Assembly: GCF_007049795.1 (NCBI RefSeq)
Contig: NZ_SCFY01000002.1
Span: 62,001-126,000, forward strand
DNA from: Ectopseudomonas mendocina
GTDB lineage: Bacteria > Pseudomonadota > Gammaproteobacteria > Pseudomonadales > Pseudomonadaceae
Reading direction: 5' to 3'
DNA: 64,000 bases
Part shown: one piece after another, positions 40,978 to 48,840 of the stretch
How the letters are laid out: each line of letters starts with the position of its first letter
How positions within the stretch are numbered: position 1 is the stretch's first letter
Position numbers and translations under genes: made by a program
The notes under the pieces: generated by a model
The model's input: only the letters and a program-made list of their open reading frames with translations
Database searches by the model: none
Told to the model about the DNA's origin: nothing

Positions 40978-41409
40978 ATGGCCGAACACGATTTCCGTTA
41001 TTCCCTGCTCAACCCGCAACACACCCTCACCGAATGCCGCGCACTGGCGCCGGGCCGCTACCAGGTCACCGGCAACGGCGGCTCGATCCAGGCCAACGAC
41101 GTGCTGCTGGTCACCCTCAAGGGCAGCCGCGACCTGCACATGCGCCTGGAAGTGGAGAAGGTTCGCCACCTGATCAACCCGCCCGGCCAATGGCTGGCCG
41201 TGTGCAAGGGCCCGCAGTTCAAGGAACTGGCCATTCACAACTGGCAGGTGAACTGTGACACGTGTGGCAAGCAGCTGGATTTCGAATTCGCCGTCGATGC
41301 GGCCCTTGGCAAAGCCGCGCAAGCGCCAGCCGCCGAAGCCCGCATCACCGAGCTGGGCTGGCGCAACGATGCCGGTCGTCACCTATGCCGCACCTGCCAG
41401 GAGGCCTGA
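40978..41409 (+). CDS. Conserved zinc-ribbon-like hypothetical protein
   Basis: A 143-residue protein with no signal peptide. Two CxxC pairs, CDTCGKQLDFE (about residues 94-104) and CRTCQEA at the very C-terminus, suggest a bound zinc. The N-terminal part is beta-rich (YQVTGNGGSIQANDVLLVTLKGSRDL). GGAGGA at 40970-40975 sets the start. It follows ldhA by 27 bp in the same direction and may be in its operon. I recall an uncharacterised gene at this place in PAO1 (PA0926 or PA0925), but the function is unknown. Confidence 0.78.
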   Translation: MAEHDFRYSLLNPQHTLTECRALAPGRYQVTGNGGSIQANDVLLVTLKGSRDLHMRLEVEKVRHLINPPGQWLAVCKGPQFKELAIHNWQVNCDTCGKQLDFEFAVDAALGKAAQAPAAEARITELGWRNDAGRHLCRTCQEA

Positions 41410-41413
41410 CAGC

Positions 41414-41812
41414 ATGAACCGCGCCCTGCCCCTCGCCCTGCTCGCCGCCACCTTGGTCGGCTGCGCCAGCGACGCACCGCAGTTGGAAACCGAACGCAGC
41501 TATCAAGTGGAATGGATCGGCGAACGCCCACTGATAGACCGCAGCCACCTGACCGTGACTTTTGCTGCTGACGGTCGCGCTCACGGTCATGCCGGCTGCA
41601 ACCACTGGTTCGCCGGCTACACCTTAAAGGGTGACGCCGTCCGTTTCGAAACCCCGGGTAGCACCCGCAAGATGTGCGCACCCGCGCTGATGGAGCAGGA
41701 GCAGCGCTTTCTAGCAGCATTGACGGAAGTGCAGCGCTGGGACTTCAACGACATCGGCCAACTGCAACTGTGGCCGGCCAGCGGCAAACCGATTCGCCTC
41801 TGGCCGCAATAA
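41414..41812 (+). CDS. META/HslJ-domain lipoprotein
   Basis: A 132-residue lipoprotein: signal MNRALPLALLAATLVGC with Cys lipidation, then a META domain with YQVEWIGERPLIDRSHLTVTF, GRAHGHAGCNHWFAGYTL and STRKMCAPALMEQEQRFL. These are the W-x-L...GCN-x-F/Y and M-C motifs of the HslJ family. It starts 4 bp after the preceding stop. HslJ proteins are linked to stress and novobiocin tolerance in E. coli; a role here is not shown. Confidence 0.87.
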   Translation: MNRALPLALLAATLVGCASDAPQLETERSYQVEWIGERPLIDRSHLTVTFAADGRAHGHAGCNHWFAGYTLKGDAVRFETPGSTRKMCAPALMEQEQRFLAALTEVQRWDFNDIGQLQLWPASGKPIRLWPQ

Positions 41813-41830
41813 TCGAGCCGCGTGGATACT

Positions 41831-42038
41831 CTGTGGGAGGCGCTTCAGCGGCGACGTCTTTATCGATGATCGCGGCTAAAAGGCCGTTGAAAAACGTAGG
41901 CGAGGCAGCCAGTGCAAGGCAAAAACAGGCGAAAAAGCGGAGTTTACGATCTGTAAATGAGCATTTTGAGCCTGTTTTTAACGCAGCAGTGGCAACGCAG
42001 GTAGTTTTTCAACAGCCTGCTAAAGCCCCTCCCACAAC
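41831..42038. repeat. REP palindrome interrupted by a MITE-like element
   Basis: A Pseudomonas REP-like repeat (GTGGGAGGCGCTTCAGCGGCGA, written in two parts here: left arm 41832-41856, right arm ATCGCGGCTAAA at 41869-41880) is broken by the element at 41881-42018. The rest of the right arm, GCCCCTCCCACAA, resumes at 42025. With the insert and one GCTAAA removed, the right arm reads CGCGGCTAAAGCCCCTCCCA, identical to the reverse complement of the REP at 58949-58970. Confidence 0.8.
41881..42018. mobile_element. MITE-like insertion, 138 bp, with 6-bp target duplication
   Basis: Terminal inverted repeats are AGGCCGTTGAAAAAC (41881-41895) and its partner GTTTTTCAACAGCCT at the right end (42004-42018, one mismatch in pairing). 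The element is flanked by identical GCTAAA copies at 41875-41880 and 42019-42024, as expected for a transposition event. An internal inverted repeat (GGCAAAAACAGGC near 41918 and GCCTGTTTTT near 41971) would make a long hairpin. It encodes nothing and must depend on an unknown transposase in trans. A 215-bp relative lies at 1882-2096. Confidence 0.75.
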
Positions 42039-42043
42039 AGCAC

Positions 42044-43096
42044 CTACGCGAACAGCTCCAGCTGCTCCTGCCGCCCGCGCAGATCATGCAGCCTGACGCC
42101 CACCCCGAGCAGCCGCACCGGCTTGTCGCCCCGGGCAAAGGCATTGCTCAGCAATAGCCGATAGCTTTCCAGATCCCGACTGGCCCCCGCCTGCTCCAGG
42201 GTGGTCTGGGTAAAGTCGTGAAATTTGACTTTAACGAAGGGTTTGTCCGGTCGATAGCTGGCGTCCAGCCGCTGCAAACGGCCGTTCATCTCGTCGAGAA
42301 GCGCCGGCAGCTTCTCCAGGCAGGCCTCCAGGTCAGGCAGGTCCTGATCGTAGGTATTCTCGACGCTCAGTGATTGGCGACGGCTATCCACCTGCACGGC
42401 GCGCTCGTCTATGCCGTGGGCCAAACGCCACAAGCGCTCACCAAAACTGCCGAACTCACGCACCAACGCCAGCTTGTTCCACTCCCGCAGATCCAGACAG
42501 GTGCGAATCCCTAAGCGCGTCAGCTTGTCGGCCGTGACCTTGCCGACGCCGTGCAGCTTGTTCACCGGCAACTCGGCAACGAAATCGTCGACCTGATCCG
42601 GGGTGATCACGAACAACCCGTTGGGCTTTCGCCAGTCGCTGGCGATCTTGGCCAGGAACTTGTTCGGCGCCACCCCGGCCGACACGGTGATGTGCAGCTC
42701 CTGCACCACGCGACGGCGAATTTCCTGGGCAATGCGCGTGGCGCTGCCAGAGAAATGCGCCGACTCGCTGACATCCAGATAGGCTTCGTCGAGCGACAAC
42801 GGCTCGATCATGTCGGTGAACTGGCGAAAGATGCCGTGAATCTCGCGGGAAACCGAGCGGTACACCTCGAAGCGCGGCTTGACGATCAGCAGGTCCGGGC
42901 ACAGCTTCAGCGCATGCCGCGAGGACATCGCCGAACGCACGCCATAGGCACGTGCCTCGTAATTGCAGGTGGCGATCACCCCACGACGGTCAGCCGAACC
43001 GCCAACGGCCAGCGGACGATTGGCCAGGCTCGGGTCGTCACGCATCTCGATGGCGGCGTAAAAGCAATCGCAATCAACGTGGATTATCTTGCGCAC
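42044..43096 (-). CDS. dinB: DNA polymerase IV
   Basis: A 350-residue Y-family translesion polymerase. It begins MRKIIHVDCDCFYAAIEMRDD, with catalytic Asp, then GVIATCNYEARAYGV, the catalytic pair in IEPLSLDEAYLDVSE and the helix-hairpin-helix LPVNKLHGVGKVTADKL. The little-finger part holds SRRQSLSVENTYDQDL. It ends with a short C-terminal tail (QEQLELFA) that looks like a sliding-clamp binding motif. I looked for a LexA box in the upstream spacer and found none with proper spacing. Confidence 0.96.
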   Translation of the reverse strand: MRKIIHVDCDCFYAAIEMRDDPSLANRPLAVGGSADRRGVIATCNYEARAYGVRSAMSSRHALKLCPDLLIVKPRFEVYRSVSREIHGIFRQFTDMIEPLSLDEAYLDVSESAHFSGSATRIAQEIRRRVVQELHITVSAGVAPNKFLAKIASDWRKPNGLFVITPDQVDDFVAELPVNKLHGVGKVTADKLTRLGIRTCLDLREWNKLALVREFGSFGERLWRLAHGIDERAVQVDSRRQSLSVENTYDQDLPDLEACLEKLPALLDEMNGRLQRLDASYRPDKPFVKVKFHDFTQTTLEQAGASRDLESYRLLLSNAFARGDKPVRLLGVGVRLHDLRGRQEQLELFA

Positions 43097-43198
43097 AACA
43101 CCCTCGAAAGCCTTGCCAGGTCTGGTCTAACTCGCTGGAGTCTAACAGTTGTTTGAGGCTAACCATCTGAGTTGAAAACAGTTTTTTGAAGATAATAG

Positions 43199-43226
43199 TT
43201 GACGCAAAGCTCTCTACCGGTAGAAT
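43199..43226 (+). promoter_or_regulatory. Promoter of initiator tRNA copy 1
   Basis: TTGACG (43199-43204), 16-bp spacer, TAGAAT (43221-43226), ending 6 bp before the tRNA. This unit differs upstream from copies 2 and 3, so copy 1 keeps the ancestral 5' flank. Confidence 0.75.
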
Positions 43227-43232
43227 GGCCGA

Positions 43233-43309
<77 letters not shown>

Positions 43310-43320
43310 CCTTCCGAAAA

Positions 43321-43345
43321 GGCCACTCTAGCGAGTGGCCTTTTT
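43321..43345 (+). terminator. Terminator of tRNA-fMet copy 1
   Basis: GGCCACTC and GAGTGGCC form a perfect 8-bp stem with loop TAGC, followed by TTTTT. Confidence 0.92.
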
Positions 43346-43390
43346 GTTTGCCTGGTCGATTAGTATTTTCGATCAAAAGCAAGAAACCGA

Positions 43391-43418
43391 TTGACAACAC
43401 TCCCTCCCTGAGTAGAAT
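43391..43418 (+). promoter_or_regulatory. Promoter of initiator tRNA copy 2
   Basis: TTGACA (43391-43396), 16-bp spacer, TAGAAT (43413-43418), a near-consensus sigma-70 promoter. Confidence 0.85.
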
Positions 43419-43424
43419 GGCCGC

Positions 43425-43501
<77 letters not shown>

Positions 43502-43512
43502 CCTTCCGAAAA

Positions 43513-43537
43513 GGCCACTCTAACGAGTGGCCTTTTT
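43513..43537 (+). terminator. Terminator of tRNA-fMet copy 2
   Basis: GGCCACTC (43513-43520), loop TAAC, GAGTGGCC (43525-43532), then TTTTT. It differs from copy 1 by one loop base. Confidence 0.92.
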
Positions 43538-43582
43538 GTTTGCCTGGTCGATTAGTATTTTCGATCAAAAGCAAGAAACCGA

Positions 43583-43610
43583 TTGACAACACTCTCTCCC
43601 TGAGTAAAAT
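43583..43610 (+). promoter_or_regulatory. Promoter of initiator tRNA copy 3
   Basis: TTGACA (43583-43588), 16-bp spacer, TAAAAT (43605-43610). The -10 box differs from copies 1 and 2 by one base. Confidence 0.83.
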
Positions 43611-43616
43611 GGCCGC

Positions 43617-43693
<77 letters not shown>

Positions 43694-43705
43694 CCTTCAG
43701 ATAAA

Positions 43706-43736
43706 GGCCACTCAAACGAGTGGCCTTTATCGTTTC
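43706..43736 (+). terminator. Terminator of tRNA-fMet copy 3
   Basis: GGCCACTC (43706-43713), loop AAAC, GAGTGGCC (43718-43725), followed by TTTATCGTTT. Confidence 0.85.
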
Positions 43737-43828
43737 CGAGTATTGATCTTCCTCAGCTTCACATAAGCCAAGCGGGCTTATCCTGAAGACACCTGCCACA
43801 GATGCAGGACATTACCGAGGAAGCCTGT

Positions 43829-44377
43829 ATGAACTGGAAGAACACCCCACCACGCTATGTAAGCCTGTCCATCGGCCTGCACTGGCTGATGCTGATTCTG
43901 ATCGCCGCCGTCTACGCCTGCATCGAACTCAAGGGCAATTTCCCCAAAGGTAGCGATACCCGCGAGCTGCTCAAGCAATGGCACTTCATGCTCGGCCTGA
44001 GCGTCTTCGCCCTGGTCTGGCTGCGCCTGCTCGCCCGTGCGCTGAGCCCTGCCCCGGCCATCCAGCCCGCGCCACCGAGCTGGCAGAACCTGCTCGCCAA
44101 GCTGATGCACCTGGCCCTGTATGCCTTGATGATCGGCGCGCCCCTGGCCGGCTGGTTGATTCTCAGCGCCGCCGGCAAGCCCATTCCCTTCTTCGGCCTG
44201 GAGCTGCCAGCACTGATCGGCCCAGACAAGGCACTGGCCGGACAGATCAAGGAACTGCACGAACTGGCGGGCAGCGCCGGCTACTGGCTGATTGGCCTGC
44301 ACGCGGTCGCCGGCCTGTATCACCATTACGTGGTGCGCGATAACACCCTGACGCGCATGCTGCCGGGGCGCAATTGA
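43829..44377 (+). CDS. cybB: Cytochrome b561
   Basis: A 182-residue four-helix membrane cytochrome b. It starts MNWKNTPPRYVSLSIGLHWLMLIL, with the heme-ligand His in GLHW, then LLKQWHFMLGLSVFALVWLRL, a second His region ALMHLALYALMIGAPLAGW and HELAGSAGYWLIGLHAVAGLYHHYV. It carries electrons in the inner membrane, possibly from superoxide to quinone as for E. coli CybB. The start at 43829 follows GAGG at 43817-43820; the frame is open upstream to 43802. It lies 135 bp after the tRNA array. Confidence 0.92.
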   Translation: MNWKNTPPRYVSLSIGLHWLMLILIAAVYACIELKGNFPKGSDTRELLKQWHFMLGLSVFALVWLRLLARALSPAPAIQPAPPSWQNLLAKLMHLALYALMIGAPLAGWLILSAAGKPIPFFGLELPALIGPDKALAGQIKELHELAGSAGYWLIGLHAVAGLYHHYVVRDNTLTRMLPGRN

Positions 44378-44474
44378 GGTGAAGACGCCTCTGGTCAAGT
44401 GCCCGATCCGCCGCTAGAATTGCGCACTTTTTGATCAGAGGCGCCACCCAGGCGCCCGTTAGAGGTTAGCCCGC

Positions 44475-45797
44475 ATGTCCACCGCCACCCCGAAAGTCGG
44501 CTTCGTCTCGCTCGGATGCCCGAAAGCGACTGTCGACTCCGAACGCATCCTGACCCAACTGCGCATGGAAGGTTACGAGATCGTACCGACCTACCAGGAT
44601 GCCGACGTGGTGGTGGTCAACACCTGTGGTTTCATCGACAGTGCCAAGGCCGAGTCGCTGGACGCCATCGGCGAGGCCCTGGCCGAGAACGGCAAGGTGA
44701 TCGTCACCGGTTGCATGGGCGTGGCCGAAGACAGCATCCGCGACGTGCACCCGAGCGTGCTGGCCGTCACCGGCCCGCAGCAGTACGAGCAGGTGGTTAA
44801 CGCCGTACACGAAGTCATCCAGCCGAAGACCGAGCACAACCCGCTGATCGACCTGGTGCCGCCGCAAGGCATCAAGCTGACCCCGCGTCACTACGCCTAC
44901 CTGAAGATTTCCGAAGGCTGCAACCATACCTGCAGCTTCTGCATCATCCCGTCCATGCGCGGCAAACTGGTCAGCCGTCCGGTGGGCGATGTGCTCAGCG
45001 AAGCCGAGCGCCTGGTCAAGGCCGGTGTGAAAGAGCTGCTGGTGATCAGCCAGGACACCAGCGCCTACGGCGTCGATATGAAGTACAAGCTGGACTTCTG
45101 GAACGGCCAGCCGGTGAAAACGCGCATGCTCGAGCTGTGCGAAGCGCTCTCTTCCATGGGCGTTTGGGTGCGTCTGCACTACGTCTATCCCTACCCCAAC
45201 GTCGATGACGTGATCCCGCTGATGGCCGCCGGCAAGCTGCTGCCCTACCTGGACATCCCCTTCCAGCACGCCAGCCCGAAAGTGCTCAAGTCGATGAAGC
45301 GCCCCGCGTTCGAAGACAAGACCCTGACGCGCATCAAGAAGTGGCGTGAGATCTGCCCGGAACTGACTATCCGCTCCACCTTCATCGTCGGCTTCCCTGG
45401 CGAGACCGAGGAAGACTTCCAGTACCTGCTGGACTGGCTGACCGAAGCTCAGCTCGACCGCGTCGGCTGCTTCCAGTATTCCCCGGTCGAAGGCGCGCCG
45501 GCCAACGACATGGGCCTGGAGCCGGTACCGGATGAGGTCAAACAGGAGCGTTGGGAGCGTTTCATGGCCCATCAGCAGGCGATCAGCTCGGCGCGTCTGC
45601 AGGCCAAGATCGGCCTGGAGATGGACGTACTGGTCGACGAAGTGGATGGCGAAGGCGCCGTGGCGCGCTCCTGGGCCGACGCCCCGGAGATCGATGGCAG
45701 CGTGTTCATTGACTCCCCCAACGTCAAGCCGGGCGACAAGGTACGTGTGCGCATCGTCGATGCCGACGAGTACGATATGTGGGGCGAGCTGGTCTGA
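44475..45797 (+). CDS. rimO: Ribosomal protein S12 methylthiotransferase
   Basis: A 440-residue radical-SAM enzyme that adds a methylthio group to Asp of ribosomal protein S12. The N-terminal cluster domain has [28 protein letters not shown] and [10 protein letters not shown]; the radical-SAM triad is in [17 protein letters not shown]; the C-terminal TRAM domain (about 375-440) ends [16 protein letters not shown]. The length and the [10 protein letters not shown] start distinguish it from MiaB. A terminator follows. Confidence 0.96.
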   Translation: MSTATPKVGFVSLGCPKATVDSERILTQLRMEGYEIVPTYQDADVVVVNTCGFIDSAKAESLDAIGEALAENGKVIVTGCMGVAEDSIRDVHPSVLAVTGPQQYEQVVNAVHEVIQPKTEHNPLIDLVPPQGIKLTPRHYAYLKISEGCNHTCSFCIIPSMRGKLVSRPVGDVLSEAERLVKAGVKELLVISQDTSAYGVDMKYKLDFWNGQPVKTRMLELCEALSSMGVWVRLHYVYPYPNVDDVIPLMAAGKLLPYLDIPFQHASPKVLKSMKRPAFEDKTLTRIKKWREICPELTIRSTFIVGFPGETEEDFQYLLDWLTEAQLDRVGCFQYSPVEGAPANDMGLEPVPDEVKQERWERFMAHQQAISSARLQAKIGLEMDVLVDEVDGEGAVARSWADAPEIDGSVFIDSPNVKPGDKVRVRIVDADEYDMWGELV

Positions 45798-45817
45798 GCC
45801 AGATCCCTGCATGACGG

Positions 45818-45843
45818 GCCCCGCAGCATGCGGGGCTTTTTCT
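45818..45843 (+). terminator. Terminator after rimO
   Basis: GCCCCGC (45818-45824) and GCGGGGC (45830-45836) pair perfectly with a 5-nt loop, followed by TTTTTCTTT, about 20 bp past the rimO stop. Confidence 0.9.
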
Positions 45844-45899
45844 TTCCGGCAGCGCAACGCCTTGTCGGTACAATGACCTTCTTTTTGTCGAGCGCCGTC

Positions 45900-46610
45900 A
45901 TGAGCGAAGCCACCCGTCTGTCCAAGCGCGTCATCGAACTGTTCGGCTGCTCGCGCCGCGAGGCCGATCTGTACATCACTGGCGGCTGGGTAACGGTGGA
46001 CGGCCAGGTGGTCGAGGCACCGCAATTCAAGATCGAAGATCAGCGTATCGAGCTGCATCCGGATGCCACACTTGAACCGGTAGAGCCCGTCACCCTGTTG
46101 GTGCATGGTGCGGCTGGCTGCAACGCCGCACAGTTGCAACACCTGCTGGTGCGCGAACGACACTGGGAACAAGACCCACACGCCCAGCGCATCCTGCATG
46201 GCCACTTCCTGCGCCAGGAGCAGAGCCTGCCATTGCAGACCGGCGCCAGCGGCCTGATGGTGCTCAGCCAGGATTGGCGCACACAACGCAAGCTGCGCGA
46301 GGATGCCGCCAAACTGGAGCAGGAATACCTGGTCGAGGTCGCCGGCGAGGTGCCCGCCAGCGCGCTGGAACGCCTGAAGAAAGGCTGGTTGCACAAGGGC
46401 ACGCAATTCCCACCGTGCAAGGCCAGTTGGCAGAGCGAACAGCGCCTGCGCTTCGCCCTGAAGAATCCGGCTCCTGACCTGCTGCGGCAGATCTGCACGG
46501 CGCTGGGCCTGAAAGTGCTGAGCATGAAGCGCATCCGTATCGGCGGCGTACCCATGGCCAAGCTGCCTTCCGGGCAGTGGCGCTATCTGGGTGAGAAGGA
46601 ACGTTTCTGA
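45900..46610 (+). CDS. S4-domain pseudouridine synthase-like protein, active site degenerate
   Basis: A 236-residue protein of the RluB/E/F-RsuA layout: an N-terminal S4 RNA-binding domain (SKRVIELFGCSRREADLYITGGWVTVDG, residues 8-35), then a synthase-like domain. The usual RLD catalytic box is not found; the aligned place reads PLQTGASGLMVLSQD, with Gln where the catalytic Asp is expected. The NRQIRRM-type motif is also altered, to LLRQICTALGLKVLSMKRIRIG. EYLVEVAGEV and GGVPMAKLPSGQWRYL are kept. It may bind RNA without isomerase activity. I start at the ATG at 45900; the frame extends upstream without a ribosome site. Confidence 0.75.
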   Translation: MSEATRLSKRVIELFGCSRREADLYITGGWVTVDGQVVEAPQFKIEDQRIELHPDATLEPVEPVTLLVHGAAGCNAAQLQHLLVRERHWEQDPHAQRILHGHFLRQEQSLPLQTGASGLMVLSQDWRTQRKLREDAAKLEQEYLVEVAGEVPASALERLKKGWLHKGTQFPPCKASWQSEQRLRFALKNPAPDLLRQICTALGLKVLSMKRIRIGGVPMAKLPSGQWRYLGEKERF

Positions 46611-46653
46611 GGCCGTGTTAGGCTGTGTCCGTCACGCTCTGGAGACCACCCTC

Positions 46654-46860
46654 ATGCGTACCCTGTTACTCACCGCCCTACTTGCTCTGAGCCTGCCCAT
46701 CCTGGCCGCGCCAGCCCCCTTCTTCCTCTGGCAGAGCAAGGTCGACGGCCACCTGACCTGCGCCCAGGTCAGCCCTGGTGACGGCTGGATTCGTTTCACC
46801 GGCCCCTTCCGCGATGCCGGCTGCCGGGTAGCGCACGACGCGCCTGTGCGCAGCCGCTAA
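46654..46860 (+). CDS. Small exported protein, 68 aa
   Basis: A predicted secreted or periplasmic peptide: signal MRTLLLTALLALSLPILAAP, then a mature part of about 49 residues, PAPFFLWQSKVDGHLTCAQVS and GWIRFTGPFRDAGCRVAH, with two Cys that could form a disulfide. It lies 9 bp before trmO in the same direction. No family recognised. Confidence 0.7.
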   Translation: MRTLLLTALLALSLPILAAPAPFFLWQSKVDGHLTCAQVSPGDGWIRFTGPFRDAGCRVAHDAPVRSR

Positions 46861-46869
46861 GAGGACGCC

Positions 46870-47571
46870 ATGCAACATCTGGTTTCGCCTGTCGGTATCG
46901 TGCGTTCCTGCTTCAAGGAAAAATTCGCCATCCCTCGCCAGCCACACTTGGCGCCTGCTGCGCGCGGGGTACTTGAGTTGCTGCCGCCCTTCGATCAGGG
47001 CGAAGCCGTGCAGGGGCTGGAACAGGTCAGCCATGTCTGGCTGCTGTTTCTGTTTCACCAGGCGCTGGAGGACAAGCCACGGCTGAAGGTGCGCCCACCA
47101 CGCCTGGGCGGTAATCAGTCGGTGGGCGTGTTCAGTACCCGTGCAACCCATCGCCCCAATGGCATCGGCCAATCGGTGGTACGCCTGGACAAGGTCGAGC
47201 CGGGCCGGCTGTACCTGTCCGGCATCGATCTGCTCGACGGCACGCCCGTGCTGGATATCAAACCCTACGTGCCCTACGCCGACTGCGTGAGCGATGCGCA
47301 CAACGCCATGGCCGATGGCGCGCCACGGCTGATACCGGTGGACTGGCATGCCGATGCATTGCCATTAGCGCGCCAGCATGCGCTGCGCCTGAACGAACCG
47401 CTGGTGGAGCTGATCGAGCAATGCCTGGCGCAAGACCCACGTCCGGCCTACCAACAGCCAGAGCCGGAACGCCGCTATGGCGCGCGCTTCTGGGATCTTG
47501 ACGTGCACTGGCACTACCCCGAGCCGGGGCGCATCCGGGTGCTGGATGTGCAGATGGCGAGTCGCGGCTAA
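46870..47571 (+). CDS. trmO: tRNA (N6-threonylcarbamoyladenosine(37)-N6)-methyltransferase
   Basis: A 233-residue TsaA/TrmO (UPF0066) enzyme that methylates t6A37 of tRNAs. It starts VSPVGIVRSCFKEKFAIPRQP, with GLEQVSHVWLLFLFH, then the signature STRATHRPNGIGQSVVRLDKVE, LLDGTPVLDIKPYVPY, and the C-terminal domain with YGARFWDLDVHWHY. RBS GAGGA lies 6-10 bases upstream. It belongs with rimO as part of a translation-modification neighbourhood. Confidence 0.94.
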   Translation: MQHLVSPVGIVRSCFKEKFAIPRQPHLAPAARGVLELLPPFDQGEAVQGLEQVSHVWLLFLFHQALEDKPRLKVRPPRLGGNQSVGVFSTRATHRPNGIGQSVVRLDKVEPGRLYLSGIDLLDGTPVLDIKPYVPYADCVSDAHNAMADGAPRLIPVDWHADALPLARQHALRLNEPLVELIEQCLAQDPRPAYQQPEPERRYGARFWDLDVHWHYPEPGRIRVLDVQMASRG

Positions 47572-47757
47572 AGCCCCACCCACAAATGCGCGAGAGCCTC
47601 TGCATGAGCAAAGCCCACACAGGGCGCTGATTCCCTGGGAGGGCTTCAACCGCAACCAGACAAAACGCATAAAGCGTCATTTCGGCCGGCAATGATGCCT
47701 GCATTCTCCGCTGCCAGGCCCTAGGGTGAAGCCCTCACCATCTCGCGAGGCCTTTCC

Positions 47758-48531
47758 ATGCATCCTTACTTCTCCCTTGCCGGGCGCACTGCTCTGGTCA
47801 CCGGTGGCACCCGTGGCATCGGCCTGATGATCGCCAAAGCCTTCGTCGAAGCCGGCGCCCATGTCTATGTTTGTGCCCGTGACGGCGAAGCCTGCGCGCA
47901 AACCGCCAGCGAGCTGTCGGCGCTGGGCCAGTGCACCGGCATCGCCGCCAACCTGGCCAGCGAGGAAGGCGTGCAGGCGCTGGCGCGCGAGCTAGGCGAA
48001 CGTATCGAGCGCCTGGACATTCTGGTCAACAACGCCGGTACCACCTGGGGCGCGCCGCTGGAGAACTACCCGGCCAAAGGCTGGGAAAAGGTCATGCAGC
48101 TCAACGTCACCTCGGTGTTCGGCTGCATCCAGCAACTACTGCCGCTGCTACGCAAGGCCGGCTCGGCAGACTGCCCGGCGCGGGTGATCAATATCGGCTC
48201 GGTGGCCGGCATCAGCGCCATGGGTGAACAGGCCTACGCCTACGGGCCGAGCAAGGCCGCGCTGCATCAGCTGTCGCGCATGCTGGCCAAGGAACTGGTG
48301 GGCGATCACATCAACGTCAACGTGATCGCCCCGGGGCGCTTCCCGAGCAAGATGACCCGTTTCATCGCCGATGACGAAGCGGCGCTGGCCGCCGATACCG
48401 CAGTGATCCCGATGAAGCGCTGGGGGCGTGAGGAAGAGATGGCCGCACTGGCGCTGAGCCTGGCCGGCAGCGCCGGTGCCTACATGACCGGCGCCATCAT
48501 CCCCATCGACGGCGGTTTTCACCTGGGCTGA
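47758..48531 (+). CDS. rhlG: Short-chain dehydrogenase RhlG (beta-ketoacyl reductase)
   Basis: A 257-residue SDR enzyme. The NADP site is ALVTGGTRGIGLMIAKA; NNAGTTWG is the structural motif; the catalytic Ser is in INIGSVAGISAMGE and Tyr-x3-Lys in AYAYGPSKAALHQLSR. It starts MHPYFSLAGR and ends AIIPIDGGFHLG, the wording of P. aeruginosa RhlG. RhlG reduces beta-ketoacyl substrates with NADPH and was linked to rhamnolipid and PHA metabolism. No rhlA/rhlB is present in the window, so its role in this host is open. It ends 297 bp before the chemoreceptor gene, which is convergent. Confidence 0.92.
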   Translation: MHPYFSLAGRTALVTGGTRGIGLMIAKAFVEAGAHVYVCARDGEACAQTASELSALGQCTGIAANLASEEGVQALARELGERIERLDILVNNAGTTWGAPLENYPAKGWEKVMQLNVTSVFGCIQQLLPLLRKAGSADCPARVINIGSVAGISAMGEQAYAYGPSKAALHQLSRMLAKELVGDHINVNVIAPGRFPSKMTRFIADDEAALAADTAVIPMKRWGREEEMAALALSLAGSAGAYMTGAIIPIDGGFHLG

Positions 48532-48542
48532 GGGGCAGCGCT

Positions 48543-48840
48543 GTAGGGCGTACTCGCGAAGCAGTACGCCGTCAGGACTTTTGCCACACCGAAGACGGCG
48601 GACTGTTCGCTGACGCTCCTGAGTCCGCCCTACGCCCGTCCGCAGCCGCGTACCGGCTCGCCCTAATCAGGTGCGGAACTGTCGCACCAACTCCCACAGC
48701 ACTGTAGGAAGCACTCGCTAAGCAGTACGCCGTCAGGACTTTTGCCGCGCCGAAGACGGCGGACTGTTCGCTGGCGCTCCTGAGTCCGCCCTATGCCCGC
48801 CCGCGGCCGCGTACCGGTCCCGCCAGCGTCAGGTACGGAA
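48543..48840. repeat. Tandem duplication, period 161 bp, with chemoreceptor 3' remnant
   Basis: The block beginning near 48543 recurs near 48704. GCAGTACGCCGTCAGGACT occurs at 48561 and 48722, and CGAAGACGGCGGACTGTTCG and CTCCTGAGTCCGCCCTA also repeat with the same offset. The second copy runs into the stop and last codons of the chemoreceptor gene (VRQFRT-stop). The first copy has its own matching remnant, on the minus strand LWELVRQFRT-stop, ending at 48667. Short inner inverted repeats make each copy a hairpin. The rest of the 297-bp rhlG/chemoreceptor gap holds nothing else visible. Confidence 0.8.

Noticed and set aside
43097-43200. LexA (SOS) box upstream of dinB
   Set aside because: CTGG-N6-ACAG near 43134 has wrong spacing (CTGT-N8-ACAG is needed), so I do not call it.
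44466-46406. Long minus-strand open frame opposite rimO
   Set aside because: Shadow of rimO and the S4-domain gene; no motif or plausible start.
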